From contig CP114561.1 in NCBI GenBank assembly GCA_028865235.1, positions 3,802,001 to 3,866,000 of the forward strand: 64,000 nucleotides of DNA, written 5' to 3'. Position 1 is the first letter of the stretch. Each line of letters starts with the position of its first letter. This document shows positions 17,098 to 26,812 of the stretch, piece after piece. Source of the stretch: Candidatus Manganitrophus sp. Lineage in GTDB: Bacteria; Nitrospirota; Nitrospiria; SBBL01; Manganitrophaceae. Under the pieces are notes generated by a model. That model was not told where the DNA came from. It was given only the letters and a program-made list of their open reading frames with translations, and made no database searches. The translations under genes were made by a program, and so were the position numbers.

Positions 17098-19561
17098 ATG
17101 AAAAAGAACCCGCTTTCAGTCTATCAGCAAAAAAGAAACTTTCACCAAACACCGGAACCGAGCGGGGTTCGAACCGCCACGCCGCTCTCCTTCCCAAGAG
17201 AATCGTTTCTCGATTCAGGAGCACCATGCGCGGCGGCTCCATTACGACCTCCGTCTGGAAATGGAGGGGGTCCTCAAGTCGTGGGCCATCCCGAAGGGGC
17301 TTCCCGTGTCGGAGGAGGAGCGGCGTTTGGCGGTCCGAACGGAGGACCATCCGCTCGATTATCTCGACTTCGAGGGGGTGATTCCGGAAGGAAATTACGG
17401 CGCAGGGAAGGTGTTCCTTTGGGAGATCGGCACCTATCACGTCGTCTCCGGCGATCTGGAGAAAGGAAAGATGACGTTCGTCGTGTCGGGTCGCCGTCAT
17501 CATGGCCGATACACGCTGGTCCGAACGGATCGGAAAGGGGAGAAGGAGGCCTGGCTGATCATGAAGAGCGGATCACCCCTTCCCGAGGGAAATGATCCCA
17601 TCCCCTCTCCCTTTGTTCCGATGCGCGCCGCTCTCGGTGAGAAGCCGTTTGTCGATCCCGATTGGGTTTTTGAGGAGAAGTGGGACGGGGTTCGCGCTCT
17701 GGCGAGGATGGTTCGGGAGGGAGAATCGATCCGGATCGATCTCTGGGGAAGAAATCTCTCCCGGTTCGATTCGCAGTATCCGGAGGTGGTCGAACAGTTG
17801 TGTGGGCTGATGGCAGCGAACGGGTCGATCCGATCGCTGATTCTGGATGGAGAGGTGGTGGCGTTGGACGAAAAAGGAAAGTCCTCTTTCCAGCTCCTTC
17901 AGCATCGGATGCATCTGACCGATTCAGAGGAGATCGGGGTGGTGCGAAAGGACGTTCCGGTGACGTATCTTCTTTTCGACCTGCTTTATATGAACGGTAA
18001 GTCATTGATGACGGCTCCTCTCATCTACCGGCGCGAGCTGCTCGCTTCTCTCTCTTTGCCTCATGGAACGCTTCGGTTGAGTCCTCTTTACGAAGATGGG
18101 GTCGCTCATTTTGAGCGGCTTCGCGCGGAGGGAGGAGAGGGGATCGTCGCCAAACGAAAAGATTCGGTCTATTCTCCAGGGAGACGGAGCCGAGAGTGGA
18201 TCAAGCTCAAACTGGTTCAGGAGCTCGACTGTGTCGTGGCGGGATGGACGGAGGGGAGGGGGAACCGGTCGCATACAATCGGAGCGCTCCTTCTGGGTCT
18301 CTACGAAGGGGAGGCGCTCCACTATATCTCGCACACCGGAAGCGGATTCGATGCGGAAATGCTGCGGCAGGTCGAAAAAAAGTTCCGGCCGCTTGAAATC
18401 GATCAATGCCCCTTTTCAACCCGGCCGAAGACCAATGCCCGTCCCCATTGGGTGACGCCGCGTCTGGTGGCCCGGGTGAAGTTTACCCACTGGACCCAAG
18501 ACCGCCATCTTCGCGCGCCGATCCTGCTGGGGCTCCGGGACGATATCGCGCCGCAGGAGTGCCGGTTCGAGCCGCGCGTGAATCCGGAGGAGGTCGTCCC
18601 GCAGAAAAAAGAAAAAAGAGATCTGGATCGGCGAGCGCGTCGCCGTTCAATTCGAGGGGAATCGGCTGGAGTTGGGCCATCTGAACAAACAATTCTGGCC
18701 GAAGCGTGGATATACCAAGGCCCATCTGATCGACTATTACTCAAAGGCCGCCCCCTTCGTCCTCCCTCATTTACAGGATCGTCCGTTGACGTTAATTCGC
18801 TTTCCGGAGGGGATCGAGGGGGAATCGTTTTATCAGAAGGATTGGAAAGAAGCGGCTCCCCCCTGGGTCAACCGGGTGACGATTGAAACCGAGGAGGAAA
18901 CGCATCGAAAGATGATCGTCTGCAACAATGCCTCCACCCTGGTCTGGCTCGCCAACCTCGGGAATATCGAGCTGCATCCCTCGTATAGCCGGGTCGATCC
19001 GGAAGAGGTTCTCGCCCCCCCGATTTTATCGTTTTCGACATCGACCCTCCGAAGCGCGAAGGGAAAGAAGGGGTGGATTGGAAACGGTTCGAGCAGGGAG
19101 CGGAGGTCGCCCTTTGGCTGAATCGCCAGTTGGCGGAGTTGGGGATACAGTCGTATGTAAAGACGACAGGGAAATCGGGTCTCCATGTTTTTGTGCCGAT
19201 TATTCCGATCTACAGCTACACCCAGACCCGCCGGTTCGCGCGCGCCATGGCCGAGCAGCTTCAGGCCGAGCATCCGAAGCAGATCACAACCGCCTGGCAG
19301 AAGAAGCAACGGGGAAAGAAGGTGTTGATCGATTTTAATCAGAATGCGGCGGGGAAAACGCTTGCTTCCATCTATTCGCTTCGCGCGGTGCCGGAGGCGA
19401 CCGTTTCCTTCCCGATCAAATGGGAAGCGCTCCGGCGCGTCTCTCCCCTTGATTATACGATGGAGTCGGTCCCCGATTTGCTGAAAAAAACGGGCGACCT
19501 CTGGGAGGGAATCCTCAAGTCGGCGCAAGATCCGATGGAGGCTCTAAAGAAGCTCCAATAA
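17098..19561 (+). CDS. ligD: Non-homologous end-joining DNA ligase LigD (frameshifted)
   Basis: A protein of about 820 residues that repairs double-strand breaks with Ku. Three domains are seen in the order phosphoesterase, ligase, polymerase. The phosphoesterase has NFHQTPEPSG and EHHARRLHYDLRLE, with His and Asp metal ligands. The ligase has the nucleotidyl-lysine motif EKWDGVR and LDGEVVALD. The polymerase/primase has HLNKQFWPK, DFIVFDIDPP with the metal-binding Asp pair, and TTGKSGLHVFVPI. The frame breaks three times: near four G at 17164-17167, in the A runs at 18605-18617 and in seven C at 19015-19021. Ku follows 15 bases later, so both are one operon. Confidence 0.9.
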
Positions 19562-19576
19562 GCAAGGAGAATTACA

Positions 19577-20395
19577 ATGGCATTTCGCTCATTTTGGAAG
19601 GGTTCGATTACATTCGGATTGGTGAACATTCCCGTTCGGCTGTACACCGCCACGGAAGATCGTCCGTTGAAATTCCACTATCTCCACAAAGAATGTCATT
19701 CCCGGATTCAATATCGTAAATATTGCCCGAACTGCAAGAGGGAGATCGCACAGGAAGAGATCATCCGAGGTTATCCATACTCGAAGGAACAGTTTGTCCT
19801 GCTGGATGAAAAGGATTTTGAGAAAGCGGCCGAACAACTGGAGAGAACGATCGAGATTCTCAACTTCGTCCACATTCAGGAAATTGATCCGGTCTATTAT
19901 GATCGGGCCTATTACGCCGTCCCCGAAGAGGGGAGTGCGAAAGCCTATACGCTCCTCCGCGAGGCGATGAAAAAGATGAATCTCGCCGCGGTCGGCCGGA
20001 TCGCGCTCCGGCAGAAGGGACATCTGGCCCTCCTGCGGCCGATCGAAAACGCCATCGGATTGGAGACCCTTTATTACCCCGAATCGGTCCGGACGGTGGA
20101 CACCCTTTCAAAAGAGCTTCCGAAAAAAATTGAATTGAAGCCGAAGGAGCTGGAGATGGCGGTTGAATTGATGAAGCAATTGTCCGCCCCGTTTGATCCG
20201 GAGGCGTATCACGACACCCATCGAGAACAGCTGCTTGAGATCATTCATAACAAGATCGAGGGGAGGGAGGTGACGATCTCGAAGCAGGCCGAGGCCCCGC
20301 TCATCGATCTGGCCGAGGCGCTCAAGGCGAGCCTGAAACGGACGAGAGAAAAAGCAAAAGGGAGAAAGAAAACGGAGTTACCGCAGGCGGGATAG
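19577..20395 (+). CDS. ku: Bacterial Ku protein
   Basis: A 272-residue homodimeric DNA-end-binding protein that threads onto double-strand breaks and recruits LigD. It starts with the family mark FWKGSITFGLVNIPVRLYTA, has the KYCPNCKREI segment and the Ku core (DPVYYDRAYYAVPEE, AVGRIALRQKGHLALLRP). A basic Lys/Arg-rich tail at the end is usual and may contact DNA or LigD. AAGGAG precedes the ATG by eight bases, and it follows ligD directly. Confidence 0.95.
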   Translation: MAFRSFWKGSITFGLVNIPVRLYTATEDRPLKFHYLHKECHSRIQYRKYCPNCKREIAQEEIIRGYPYSKEQFVLLDEKDFEKAAEQLERTIEILNFVHIQEIDPVYYDRAYYAVPEEGSAKAYTLLREAMKKMNLAAVGRIALRQKGHLALLRPIENAIGLETLYYPESVRTVDTLSKELPKKIELKPKELEMAVELMKQLSAPFDPEAYHDTHREQLLEIIHNKIEGREVTISKQAEAPLIDLAEALKASLKRTREKAKGRKKTELPQAG

Positions 20396-20503
20396 GAACA
20401 GATTGAGAGGATTGTATCGAAGGACGGTTTTCGGTACCATGGAAGGATAGAAGGGGCGGCGGCTCAAGCGTCGTGCTCTCATGAACAACAGAAGGGGTGG
20501 GAG

Positions 20504-21142
20504 ATGCCGGCTCGGAATCCCGATCTGCACGGTAATGTTCCAGACAAAGCGGACGTCGCCTTGCTGTTGATCGACGTGATCAACGACCTGGAGTTTAAGG
20601 AGGGGCGTGCGCTTCTGAAACGGGCCTTGCGGGTGGCCGACAAAATCGCGCAGTTGAAGAAGCGGGCGAAACGGGCGAATGTTCCCGTCGTCTACATCAA
20701 TGACAACTTCGGGAAGTGGCGGTCAGACTTCAAAGGGCTGGTGGCCCATTGTCTTGACGATGACGTTTGCGGAAGACCTCTGGTCCAGAATTTAAAGCCT
20801 GAGCCGGAGGATTATTTTGTATTAAAGCCGAAGAACTCGGGCTTCTACTCCACCACCCTGGATGTTCTTCTCCATTATCTGAATGTGAAAACCTTGATTC
20901 TCACCGGCATCACGGGGGACAACTGCGTCCTCTTTACCGCGAACGATGCTTATCTTCGCGATTATTATCTGATCATTCCCTCCGACTGCGTGACCTCCTA
21001 CAGCGAAACTGAAAACCGGCAGGCGCTTAAAATGATGAAGCGCCTGCTGAAAGCAGATGTTCGCCCTTCAAATTCGATACGCTTTTCTCAACCCGCTCGA
21101 GTCCGGCGAGCCGGAGATCAACAGAGGCGAAAGTCGGCTTGA
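20504..21142 (+). CDS. Isochorismatase-family cysteine hydrolase
   Basis: A 212-residue hydrolase of the isochorismatase/nicotinamidase fold. The catalytic Asp is in LLLIDVINDLEF, the Lys in LKPKNSGFYST and the nucleophilic Cys in TGDNCVLFTANDAYLRDY, so the Asp-Lys-Cys triad is complete. The substrate is unknown; hydrolysis of an amide such as nicotinamide or a ureido compound is usual for members. It lies downstream of ku on the same strand, separated by 108 bases. The C-terminal 20 residues are basic and not part of the fold. Confidence 0.85.
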   Translation: MPARNPDLHGNVPDKADVALLLIDVINDLEFKEGRALLKRALRVADKIAQLKKRAKRANVPVVYINDNFGKWRSDFKGLVAHCLDDDVCGRPLVQNLKPEPEDYFVLKPKNSGFYSTTLDVLLHYLNVKTLILTGITGDNCVLFTANDAYLRDYYLIIPSDCVTSYSETENRQALKMMKRLLKADVRPSNSIRFSQPARVRRAGDQQRRKSA

Positions 21143-21194
21143 GATCGGGCGATTCTATGGGAGTTCTCTGTTCATGTAGGCGGAATGAAAAAAG

Positions 21195-21845
21195 CTAAGG
21201 CAAAAGTTCGCCGAAGTGCCGGAGGGAGGGGAAATGTTTGGAGTCGTCGCGGGGGACCCGGCTGCTGGCGTGGGTTTTAAAGAAGAGGTACTTGATCCCG
21301 AAGGCATGTGCGGCGAGAAGGACCTCTTCGTTGTCGTCGATAAAGAGCGATCGTTCTTTATCAAACTGCAGCACTCGCTGGGCGCCTCTCCAGAAATGGA
21401 CCTCTTCCTTCGGTAAGCCGATGTCGCTGGAGCAGAGGATCACATCAAAGTAGGGGGTCAGGATCGTCTGGCTCAGCTTGATTTGAACCGTCCTGGGGTG
21501 CGCGTTGGTCACCAGGGCGATCTGCTTCTCCTCCTGCTTGAGAAAATGGAGGAATGGCTCCACGCCGGGATGAACCTGAACCCGGCTGCAGATGCTCTCC
21601 TTCAGCGCCACGATGTCGATGCCGAGCCGCCGAGACCAGTATTCGATGTCGGTCCAGTTCAGCGTTTTCTCCTCCGCGCGATAAGCGGCGAGCAGTTGGC
21701 GTTTGGCCTCATCGAGCGGAATCTTTTTTAACTCCGAAAATTTCTCCGGGATCAACTCTTCCCAGAAGTAATCATCGAAATGTTTGTCGAGGAGGGTTCC
21801 GTCCATGTCGAGCAGGACGGAATCGATCTGATTCCATTCGATCAT
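21195..21845 (-). CDS. yrfG: HAD hydrolase, GMP/IMP nucleotidase YrfG type
   Basis: A 216-residue HAD phosphatase. Motif I is LLDMDGTLLD, motif II is in VTNAHPRT, motif III is the Lys of GLPKEEVHFW and motif IV is LFIDDNEEVL. The FDDYFWEELIPEKF segment and NWTDIEYWSRRLGLDI-like cap follow E. coli YrfG closely, an enzyme that dephosphorylates purine monophosphates. Start ATG at 21845 is chosen because the family N terminus (W...IDSVLLDMDGT) begins there. The upstream TenA-like gene ends 31 bases before it, so the two are probably co-transcribed. Confidence 0.85.
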   Translation of the reverse strand: MIEWNQIDSVLLDMDGTLLDKHFDDYFWEELIPEKFSELKKIPLDEAKRQLLAAYRAEEKTLNWTDIEYWSRRLGIDIVALKESICSRVQVHPGVEPFLHFLKQEEKQIALVTNAHPRTVQIKLSQTILTPYFDVILCSSDIGLPKEEVHFWRGAQRVLQFDKERSLFIDDNEEVLLAAHAFGIKYLFFKTHASSRVPRDDSKHFPSLRHFGELLP

Positions 21846-21876
21846 TCGGAGGGCCTCATACTTTATAGCAGGGCCG

Positions 21877-22627
21877 TCAAGAGGGGCGGATCCCGGCCTC
21901 TTTGGCGACCCCTTCTCGATAGGCAAGCCAGAGATCTAAAGAGCGATGGAGATGGTCGTAAACCCGCTTCCGTGAGGCGCGGGATGTTGCATTCTGGAGC
22001 ACAATCTGCCAGGCGTCCAGCCGGTGACCATGTTCCACCAGGTAGTGGGCCCGAATCAGATCAAGCGCCGAAGGATCGAGTTGATGATGGCGGACCAGAA
22101 AATGATTTCTTAGAACCTCTTCGATGGGGGGAGCGGCGGGGGGATTGTCGCCGATCTCTTTTCGATCGTGAATGCTCCCCTCGACAAAAATGGTGATGAC
22201 GGCGGTTCCTTCCAACCAGGAGGGGGAGAGGGTGACCTCATCCAGCCAGCGGCGATAACGACGGCTGGCCGGCAGAAGAGAGATGCGCTGGAAGTGATTT
22301 TCCTGAAGTCCGAGCGCTTCCATCATTTTTAGGAAGAGCGCCGGGTGGGGCTTCCCGAGGCTCAAGCCGCCGGTCTCTTCTTCATATAAGTTGGTGGCCA
22401 GGGGACGCCGGGCTTCGGCCGAGGGGGTTTTTTGAATAAAGCCGCCCGAGAAAGATGGGAAAATCCCGAACGTAGACCGCATATTCTTGTTGATAATGAA
22501 TCTTCAATTGCGCTTTGCTGATTTTGGGACCGGAGAAGCGGGTCCACGCCCAATGATTTTTCCGGTCCATAATGGATAGAAGCTGCTCCCTGAAATGCTC
22601 GTCCTTCCACCGATCTTGCCGACTCAA
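21877..22627 (-). CDS. TenA/PqqC-like (haem-oxygenase fold) protein (frameshifted)
   Basis: A helical protein of about 250 residues with the fold of TenA, PqqC and related iron-dependent enzymes. Marks are FREQLLSIMDRKNHWAWTRF, the helix with YQQEYAVYVRDFPIFLGRLY and LYEEETGG, with His/Glu residues that in the iron-dependent branch bind metal. The frame breaks at five C (plus-strand G at 22423-22427), where four would join the halves. It is just upstream of the HAD nucleotidase on the same strand. Which branch it belongs to (thiaminase-like, PqqC-like or CADD-like) cannot be decided from motifs alone. Confidence 0.7.
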
Positions 22628-22784
22628 CGTTCCTCCTTATAACAGCGGTTCTATACAAAGTGAATCAACGATCCCGTCTGAAAAGGGATCACCGGCTTCC
22701 ATCCTAAATGAGTGTATTCAAATATCGGGCGATCGTCAAATGGTAACTTGACGGGTCACGTGGGCTCAAGTAGAGTAGGGCCTC

Positions 22785-24078
22785 ATGGAGGGAGCTGTGG
22801 TAAGACCCCAAAAATGGGATCTGATCATCGTCGGCAGCGGGGCGGGGGGGCTTGTTCTTGCGCTGGAGCTGGCGAAGAAGGGGCTTCAGATCGCAATCCT
22901 CGACCGGCAGCCGCATCCCGGCTCCCTTCCGAGGGGGAGATTATCCAGCCGAACGGCCTCCGCCTTCTCGACCGCTTCGGCCTTCTTCCGGAACTTCTCG
23001 CCTCCGATATTTATCGAAATGAGCGTGTGGACTTCTTTCAAAAAAAGGACCGCTTCTCTGCACCGTCGATTATCGTCTCCTCTCTGCTCCTTATTCCTAT
23101 TCTTTGATCCTTCTCCCCAAGGTTGCACAGGACCTTCTCTTAAAGAAAATCGCTCAGAGATCGAATGTCTCTCTTTTTTGGGGGACCACTTTCCAAGGTT
23201 TCGTATATGAAGGGACGAAGCGGACCGGGGTGGAGGTCGACTGGAACGGGGAGAAAACAACATTGCGCGCGCCGGTGATCGTGGGGGGAGACGGCGTCCG
23301 CTCCGCGATTCGGACGGCGCTTCAGATCGAGCATCGGCTTCATCAATATAAGGATGGTTATTTAACGATGGTCGTCGATCGCCCCCCCGGGTTTGAGGGG
23401 GAAACGCGTTATTATCTCGGCCGCCGGGAGATCTTCGGCGCTTTTCCGGTCTCAAAGGAAAAAATTTATCTATTTTATATGGTTCCTTCCGGCTGTTTAG
23501 AGAGGCTTCGCGAGGGGAGCTTTGAGCAATTTAAAGAGAAGATCCTCTCCTTCCACCCCGCCACCCGTTCCGTTTTAGACGCACCGCTCAAAGCGGTTTC
23601 TTCTTGGAAGGAGACCTCCTACATGCCCTGTTTTCGGGTTCGATGCCGGCGATGGGTCACGGACGGCGCCGCGCTGATCGGGGATGCCGCTCATGCGATG
23701 AACCCTCATGTGGCGCAGGGGAGAAATACGGCGATGGAAGATGGAATCGTTCTCGCGGAGGTTCTGGAGGAATGTTTCCGGAAGGGAGATTTTTCGGCGG
23801 AAGCGCTCTCTCACTACGAATCACGACGGCGCCCTTCCATAGAGGCGCTCCAACGGCTTGGAGACGAGCTGACCTGGCTCTGGAACAGCGGTTTCCCTCC
23901 GGTCACCTGGGCGCGAGATCGGATCTTCCGGTCGATCCATTGCAAACGAGATCTCCATGATAAAATCCTGATGACAATCGCGGGATTAAAGGAGAGTCCC
24001 TTTCATTTAACCGATCGTTGGAGAGCGCTCCATCTTTGGGGCGGGCTTCCCGATGGTCCCCGAGAGAATCGAACATAG
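22785..24078 (+). CDS. FAD-dependent monooxygenase/oxidoreductase (frameshifted)
   Basis: A UbiH/PHBH-fold flavoprotein of about 430 residues. The N-terminal dinucleotide motif is IVGSGAGGLVLALELAKKG, the DG motif is VIVGGDGVRSAIRTAL and the GD motif is ALIGDAAHAMNPHVAQG, so the FAD site is complete. The frame breaks near three C at 22924-22926 and at seven A at 23040-23046; one added base in each restores EIIQPNGLRLLDRFGL and the following segment. Substrate is unknown; an aromatic or isoprenoid quinone precursor is typical. It lies immediately upstream of the exopolysaccharide locus but shows no link to it. Confidence 0.82.
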
Positions 24079-24149
24079 GCTGTCCTTTTTTGCAGAACAA
24101 AACCGGGAGAAGTGTGTCCGATATCCCTTCAGGAAGACCGCTCCAGGAT

Positions 24150-24178
24150 TTGACATTTGTACTCTTCTCGGATACCTT
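24150..24178 (+). promoter_or_regulatory. Candidate promoter for the TPR lipoprotein gene
   Basis: TTGACA (24150-24155) is followed after 17 bases by TACCTT (24173-24178), some 45 bases before the start codon. The -35 is perfect and the -10 is poor, so the promoter may need an activator. Confidence 0.35.
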
Positions 24179-24222
24179 CATGATCGATATGAATTAATTG
24201 AATAATCATGGAGAATCGTTCA

Positions 24223-26505
24223 ATGCGCCTGATCGGAGGGCCTTGGGTCCCGATGCTCCTTGTTCTCTATTTCGTTGTGTTGTCGTCTTGCACATCGGTG
24301 GAGGCAAAGCGGGAGAAGCACTATCAAAGGGGACGGGACTATGTGGCCGAAGAGAAGTACTCTGAGGCGGTCGTCGAGTTTAAAAATGTTCTCCAACTCG
24401 ATCCGGATCACGTTGATGCAAAGTATCAATTGGGCCTTGCTTATCTGAAAATGGGCGGACCGGCCAATCTACGCAATGCTTTTAAGATGTTGAATGAGGC
24501 GGTTGAAAAAAAACCGGATCTCATCGATGCGCAAATCAAACTGGCCGGACTTTATTTGGCGTCGAACGACCTGAGCAAGGCAAAGGAAAAATCCGACCTG
24601 GTCCTCCAAAAAGAGCCAAACAGTGTCGATGCCCTTTTGGTGAAGGCCCGAATCGAGCAGAGGGAAGGCCGTCTGGACGATGCGGAGAAAACGTATCGTC
24701 AACTTCTCGATCTCGATTCGAAGCGGCTGTTGACCTACTATGAGTTTGCCGGCCTTCAGTTGCTGAAGAAGGATCCCGCCTCGGCCGAGGCGCTTCTCCA
24801 GAAGGCACTCGCGATCGATTCGAAATCGGTTGAAAGCCATGTCACTCTCGCCCGGTTTTATCATTATAACCGGCAGCCGGCCGAGGCCGAGGCATTTTAT
24901 CAAAAAGCGCTCGCCCTTTCCCCTCAGAACAAATCGCTCTATTTTGCCCTTGCGAATTTTTATACGATTGAAAAACGGACGGCGGAGGCGGAAACCAAAC
25001 TCGTCGAGGCGAGTCAACTCGATGTAAAAGATCCCGAACCCTTTGTTGCGCTTGGTGATTTTTATGTCGGCCACCGTAAGATGCAAGAGGCGGAGCGTGC
25101 CTATCGGCAGGCGACGGATGCCAAGCCGGACGGAATGTTTAGCCGGAAGCGGCTGGCCGATTTTTACCTCAATCAAGGGAAGAAGAACGAGGCGGGAGGG
25201 ATCATTGAGGAGCTTTTGACGAACAATGCGAACGATCCGGAAGGGCTTTTACTAAAGGGACGTCTTCTCCTGGCGGAGAATAAAAGCGGCGAGGCCGTGA
25301 CCCTCATCAGGAAGGCGATTCAGTCGGAACCCGCTCTTCGTTCAGGTCATTACTTCCTCGGACTGGCTCATTTTGCAGATCATGATCTTCAGCAGGCCAA
25401 GTCGGCTTTTTCAGAGGCGCTCAACCAGAATCCAAAAGACGTCCGCGCCCGAACGGCGATCGCGGAACTCCACCTCCAAGCGCGGTCGTTTGATCTTGCC
25501 ATGACGGAATCTGAACGGGCGATTGAATTGGATCCTTCCAATATCAAAGCGCTCCTGATTTTGGGGGATGCGTCTGCATCGAAGGGGGAGATCAAAAAAG
25601 GGGAGGGTTCTTATCAGCAGATCATCAAATTGGCGCCGAATGAGCCGATCGGCTATTACAAGCTCGGTCTTCTCCGGCGCGGACAGAAAAGGGACCAGGA
25701 AGCGTTGACGTTTTTCGAGAAGGCATTATCGCTCAACTCGGACCATGTCGATGCTTTGGCGCAGATCGTTACGATCGATTTCTCAAGAGGGGATTCGGAA
25801 AAAGCGCTAAAACGGGTCACGACGCAGGTGGATGCATCGCCGAAAAACCCGGCTTTTTATAACCTGCTGGCAAAAGTTTATATTGCAAAAAAAGAGTTCA
25901 AGAAGGCGGAAGAGAGTTATCAAAGGGCAATCGAACTCGACCCGGATTATCTTGCTTCCTATGTTGATCTTGGGAACCTCTATGTTCAAGGGAAGCAGTT
26001 TGATCAAGCGATCCGAAAATTGGATGAGGCGATCAAGGTCAATCCAAACCTCCCCCAAATCTACATGACACGGGGGTCGATCTATGAGGCGCAGCAAAAA
26101 CATGATCAGGCGAGAGCCGACTATGAGAGAGCGCTGCAGATTGACCCCAACTTTGCGCCGGCCGCGAATAATTTAGCCTGGATTTATGCCGAACACGGGG
26201 GCAACATCGATCGTGCGCTGACCTTGGCGCAAATGGCCAAAGAGAAATACCCTGATGATCCTGCCATTTCCGACACCCTCGGCTGGATCTATTATAAAAA
26301 GAATGCCTTTCTGAAAGCGGTTTCTTTATTGGAGGAGAGCGCTCAAAAGTTATCCAAGAACCCGGTTGTCCGTTATCATCTGGGAATGGCCTATTACAAA
26401 AGCGGCCAGAATGGACTCGCTAAAAAGGAGTTGTCCGAATCATTAAAGCTCGGAAAGGAATTTCCCGGCGCCGATGAGGCGGAAAGGACATTGAACGAGC
26501 TGTAG
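24223..26505 (+). CDS. prsT: XrtA/PEP-CTERM system TPR lipoprotein PrsT
   Basis: A 760-residue secreted lipoprotein built almost entirely of TPR repeats (recurring A-x(n)-Y/L-x2-A-L-x-L-x-P units such as LQLDPDHVDAKYQLGLAYLK). The signal peptide ends in the lipobox LSSC, so it is anchored by lipidated Cys at the envelope. In exosortase A loci this lipoprotein marks the edge of the gene cluster and is thought to scaffold export. ATG at 24223 is chosen because GGAG lies nine bases upstream; ATG at 24208 has no ribosome site. It opens the exopolysaccharide locus. Confidence 0.9.
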   Translation: MRLIGGPWVPMLLVLYFVVLSSCTSVEAKREKHYQRGRDYVAEEKYSEAVVEFKNVLQLDPDHVDAKYQLGLAYLKMGGPANLRNAFKMLNEAVEKKPDLIDAQIKLAGLYLASNDLSKAKEKSDLVLQKEPNSVDALLVKARIEQREGRLDDAEKTYRQLLDLDSKRLLTYYEFAGLQLLKKDPASAEALLQKALAIDSKSVESHVTLARFYHYNRQPAEAEAFYQKALALSPQNKSLYFALANFYTIEKRTAEAETKLVEASQLDVKDPEPFVALGDFYVGHRKMQEAERAYRQATDAKPDGMFSRKRLADFYLNQGKKNEAGGIIEELLTNNANDPEGLLLKGRLLLAENKSGEAVTLIRKAIQSEPALRSGHYFLGLAHFADHDLQQAKSAFSEALNQNPKDVRARTAIAELHLQARSFDLAMTESERAIELDPSNIKALLILGDASASKGEIKKGEGSYQQIIKLAPNEPIGYYKLGLLRRGQKRDQEALTFFEKALSLNSDHVDALAQIVTIDFSRGDSEKALKRVTTQVDASPKNPAFYNLLAKVYIAKKEFKKAEESYQRAIELDPDYLASYVDLGNLYVQGKQFDQAIRKLDEAIKVNPNLPQIYMTRGSIYEAQQKHDQARADYERALQIDPNFAPAANNLAWIYAEHGGNIDRALTLAQMAKEKYPDDPAISDTLGWIYYKKNAFLKAVSLLEESAQKLSKNPVVRYHLGMAYYKSGQNGLAKKELSESLKLGKEFPGADEAERTLNEL

Positions 26506-26812
26506 TGCCGTTCCGAATCGACGTCGATGAAGCGTTGGATGGTTCTGCCAGCCTTACTGCCAATATATTTTGGGTAAGGTCGATTATTTATGATTACTTA
26601 TTGTAGGATAAATGAATTAAATTTGTAATGCCAAGATCGAGTGAGATCCGGTCAAGAGCGACGGTCTTCTTTTTCAAGCCGCTGTTTTTTAATGAAAACT
26701 TAAAGTTCATTTCTTTAGATGACCTAAATTTCGATCATGGAGCTTCTCGGCGTCAAAAAATTGACTTTTGACCCGGATTCATGTTATTTAGGTATATTCC
26801 TCAGGTTCTGAG
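26506..26812. other. AT-rich intergenic region between prsT and luxR-type gene
   Basis: A 307-base AT-rich stretch with no plausible gene. It contains a small inverted repeat near 26692-26712 (gaaaactt/aaagttc) and a weak promoter-like pair, TTGACC (26768-26773) and TATATT (26793-26798) with a 19-base spacer, upstream of the regulator gene. No sigma-54 motif is clear. Confidence 0.4.

Noticed and set aside
26506-26812. Sigma-54 promoter for the locus, expected from PrsK/PrsR-regulated systems
   Set aside because: No convincing GG-N10-GC element was found; only weak sigma-70-like pairs are present.
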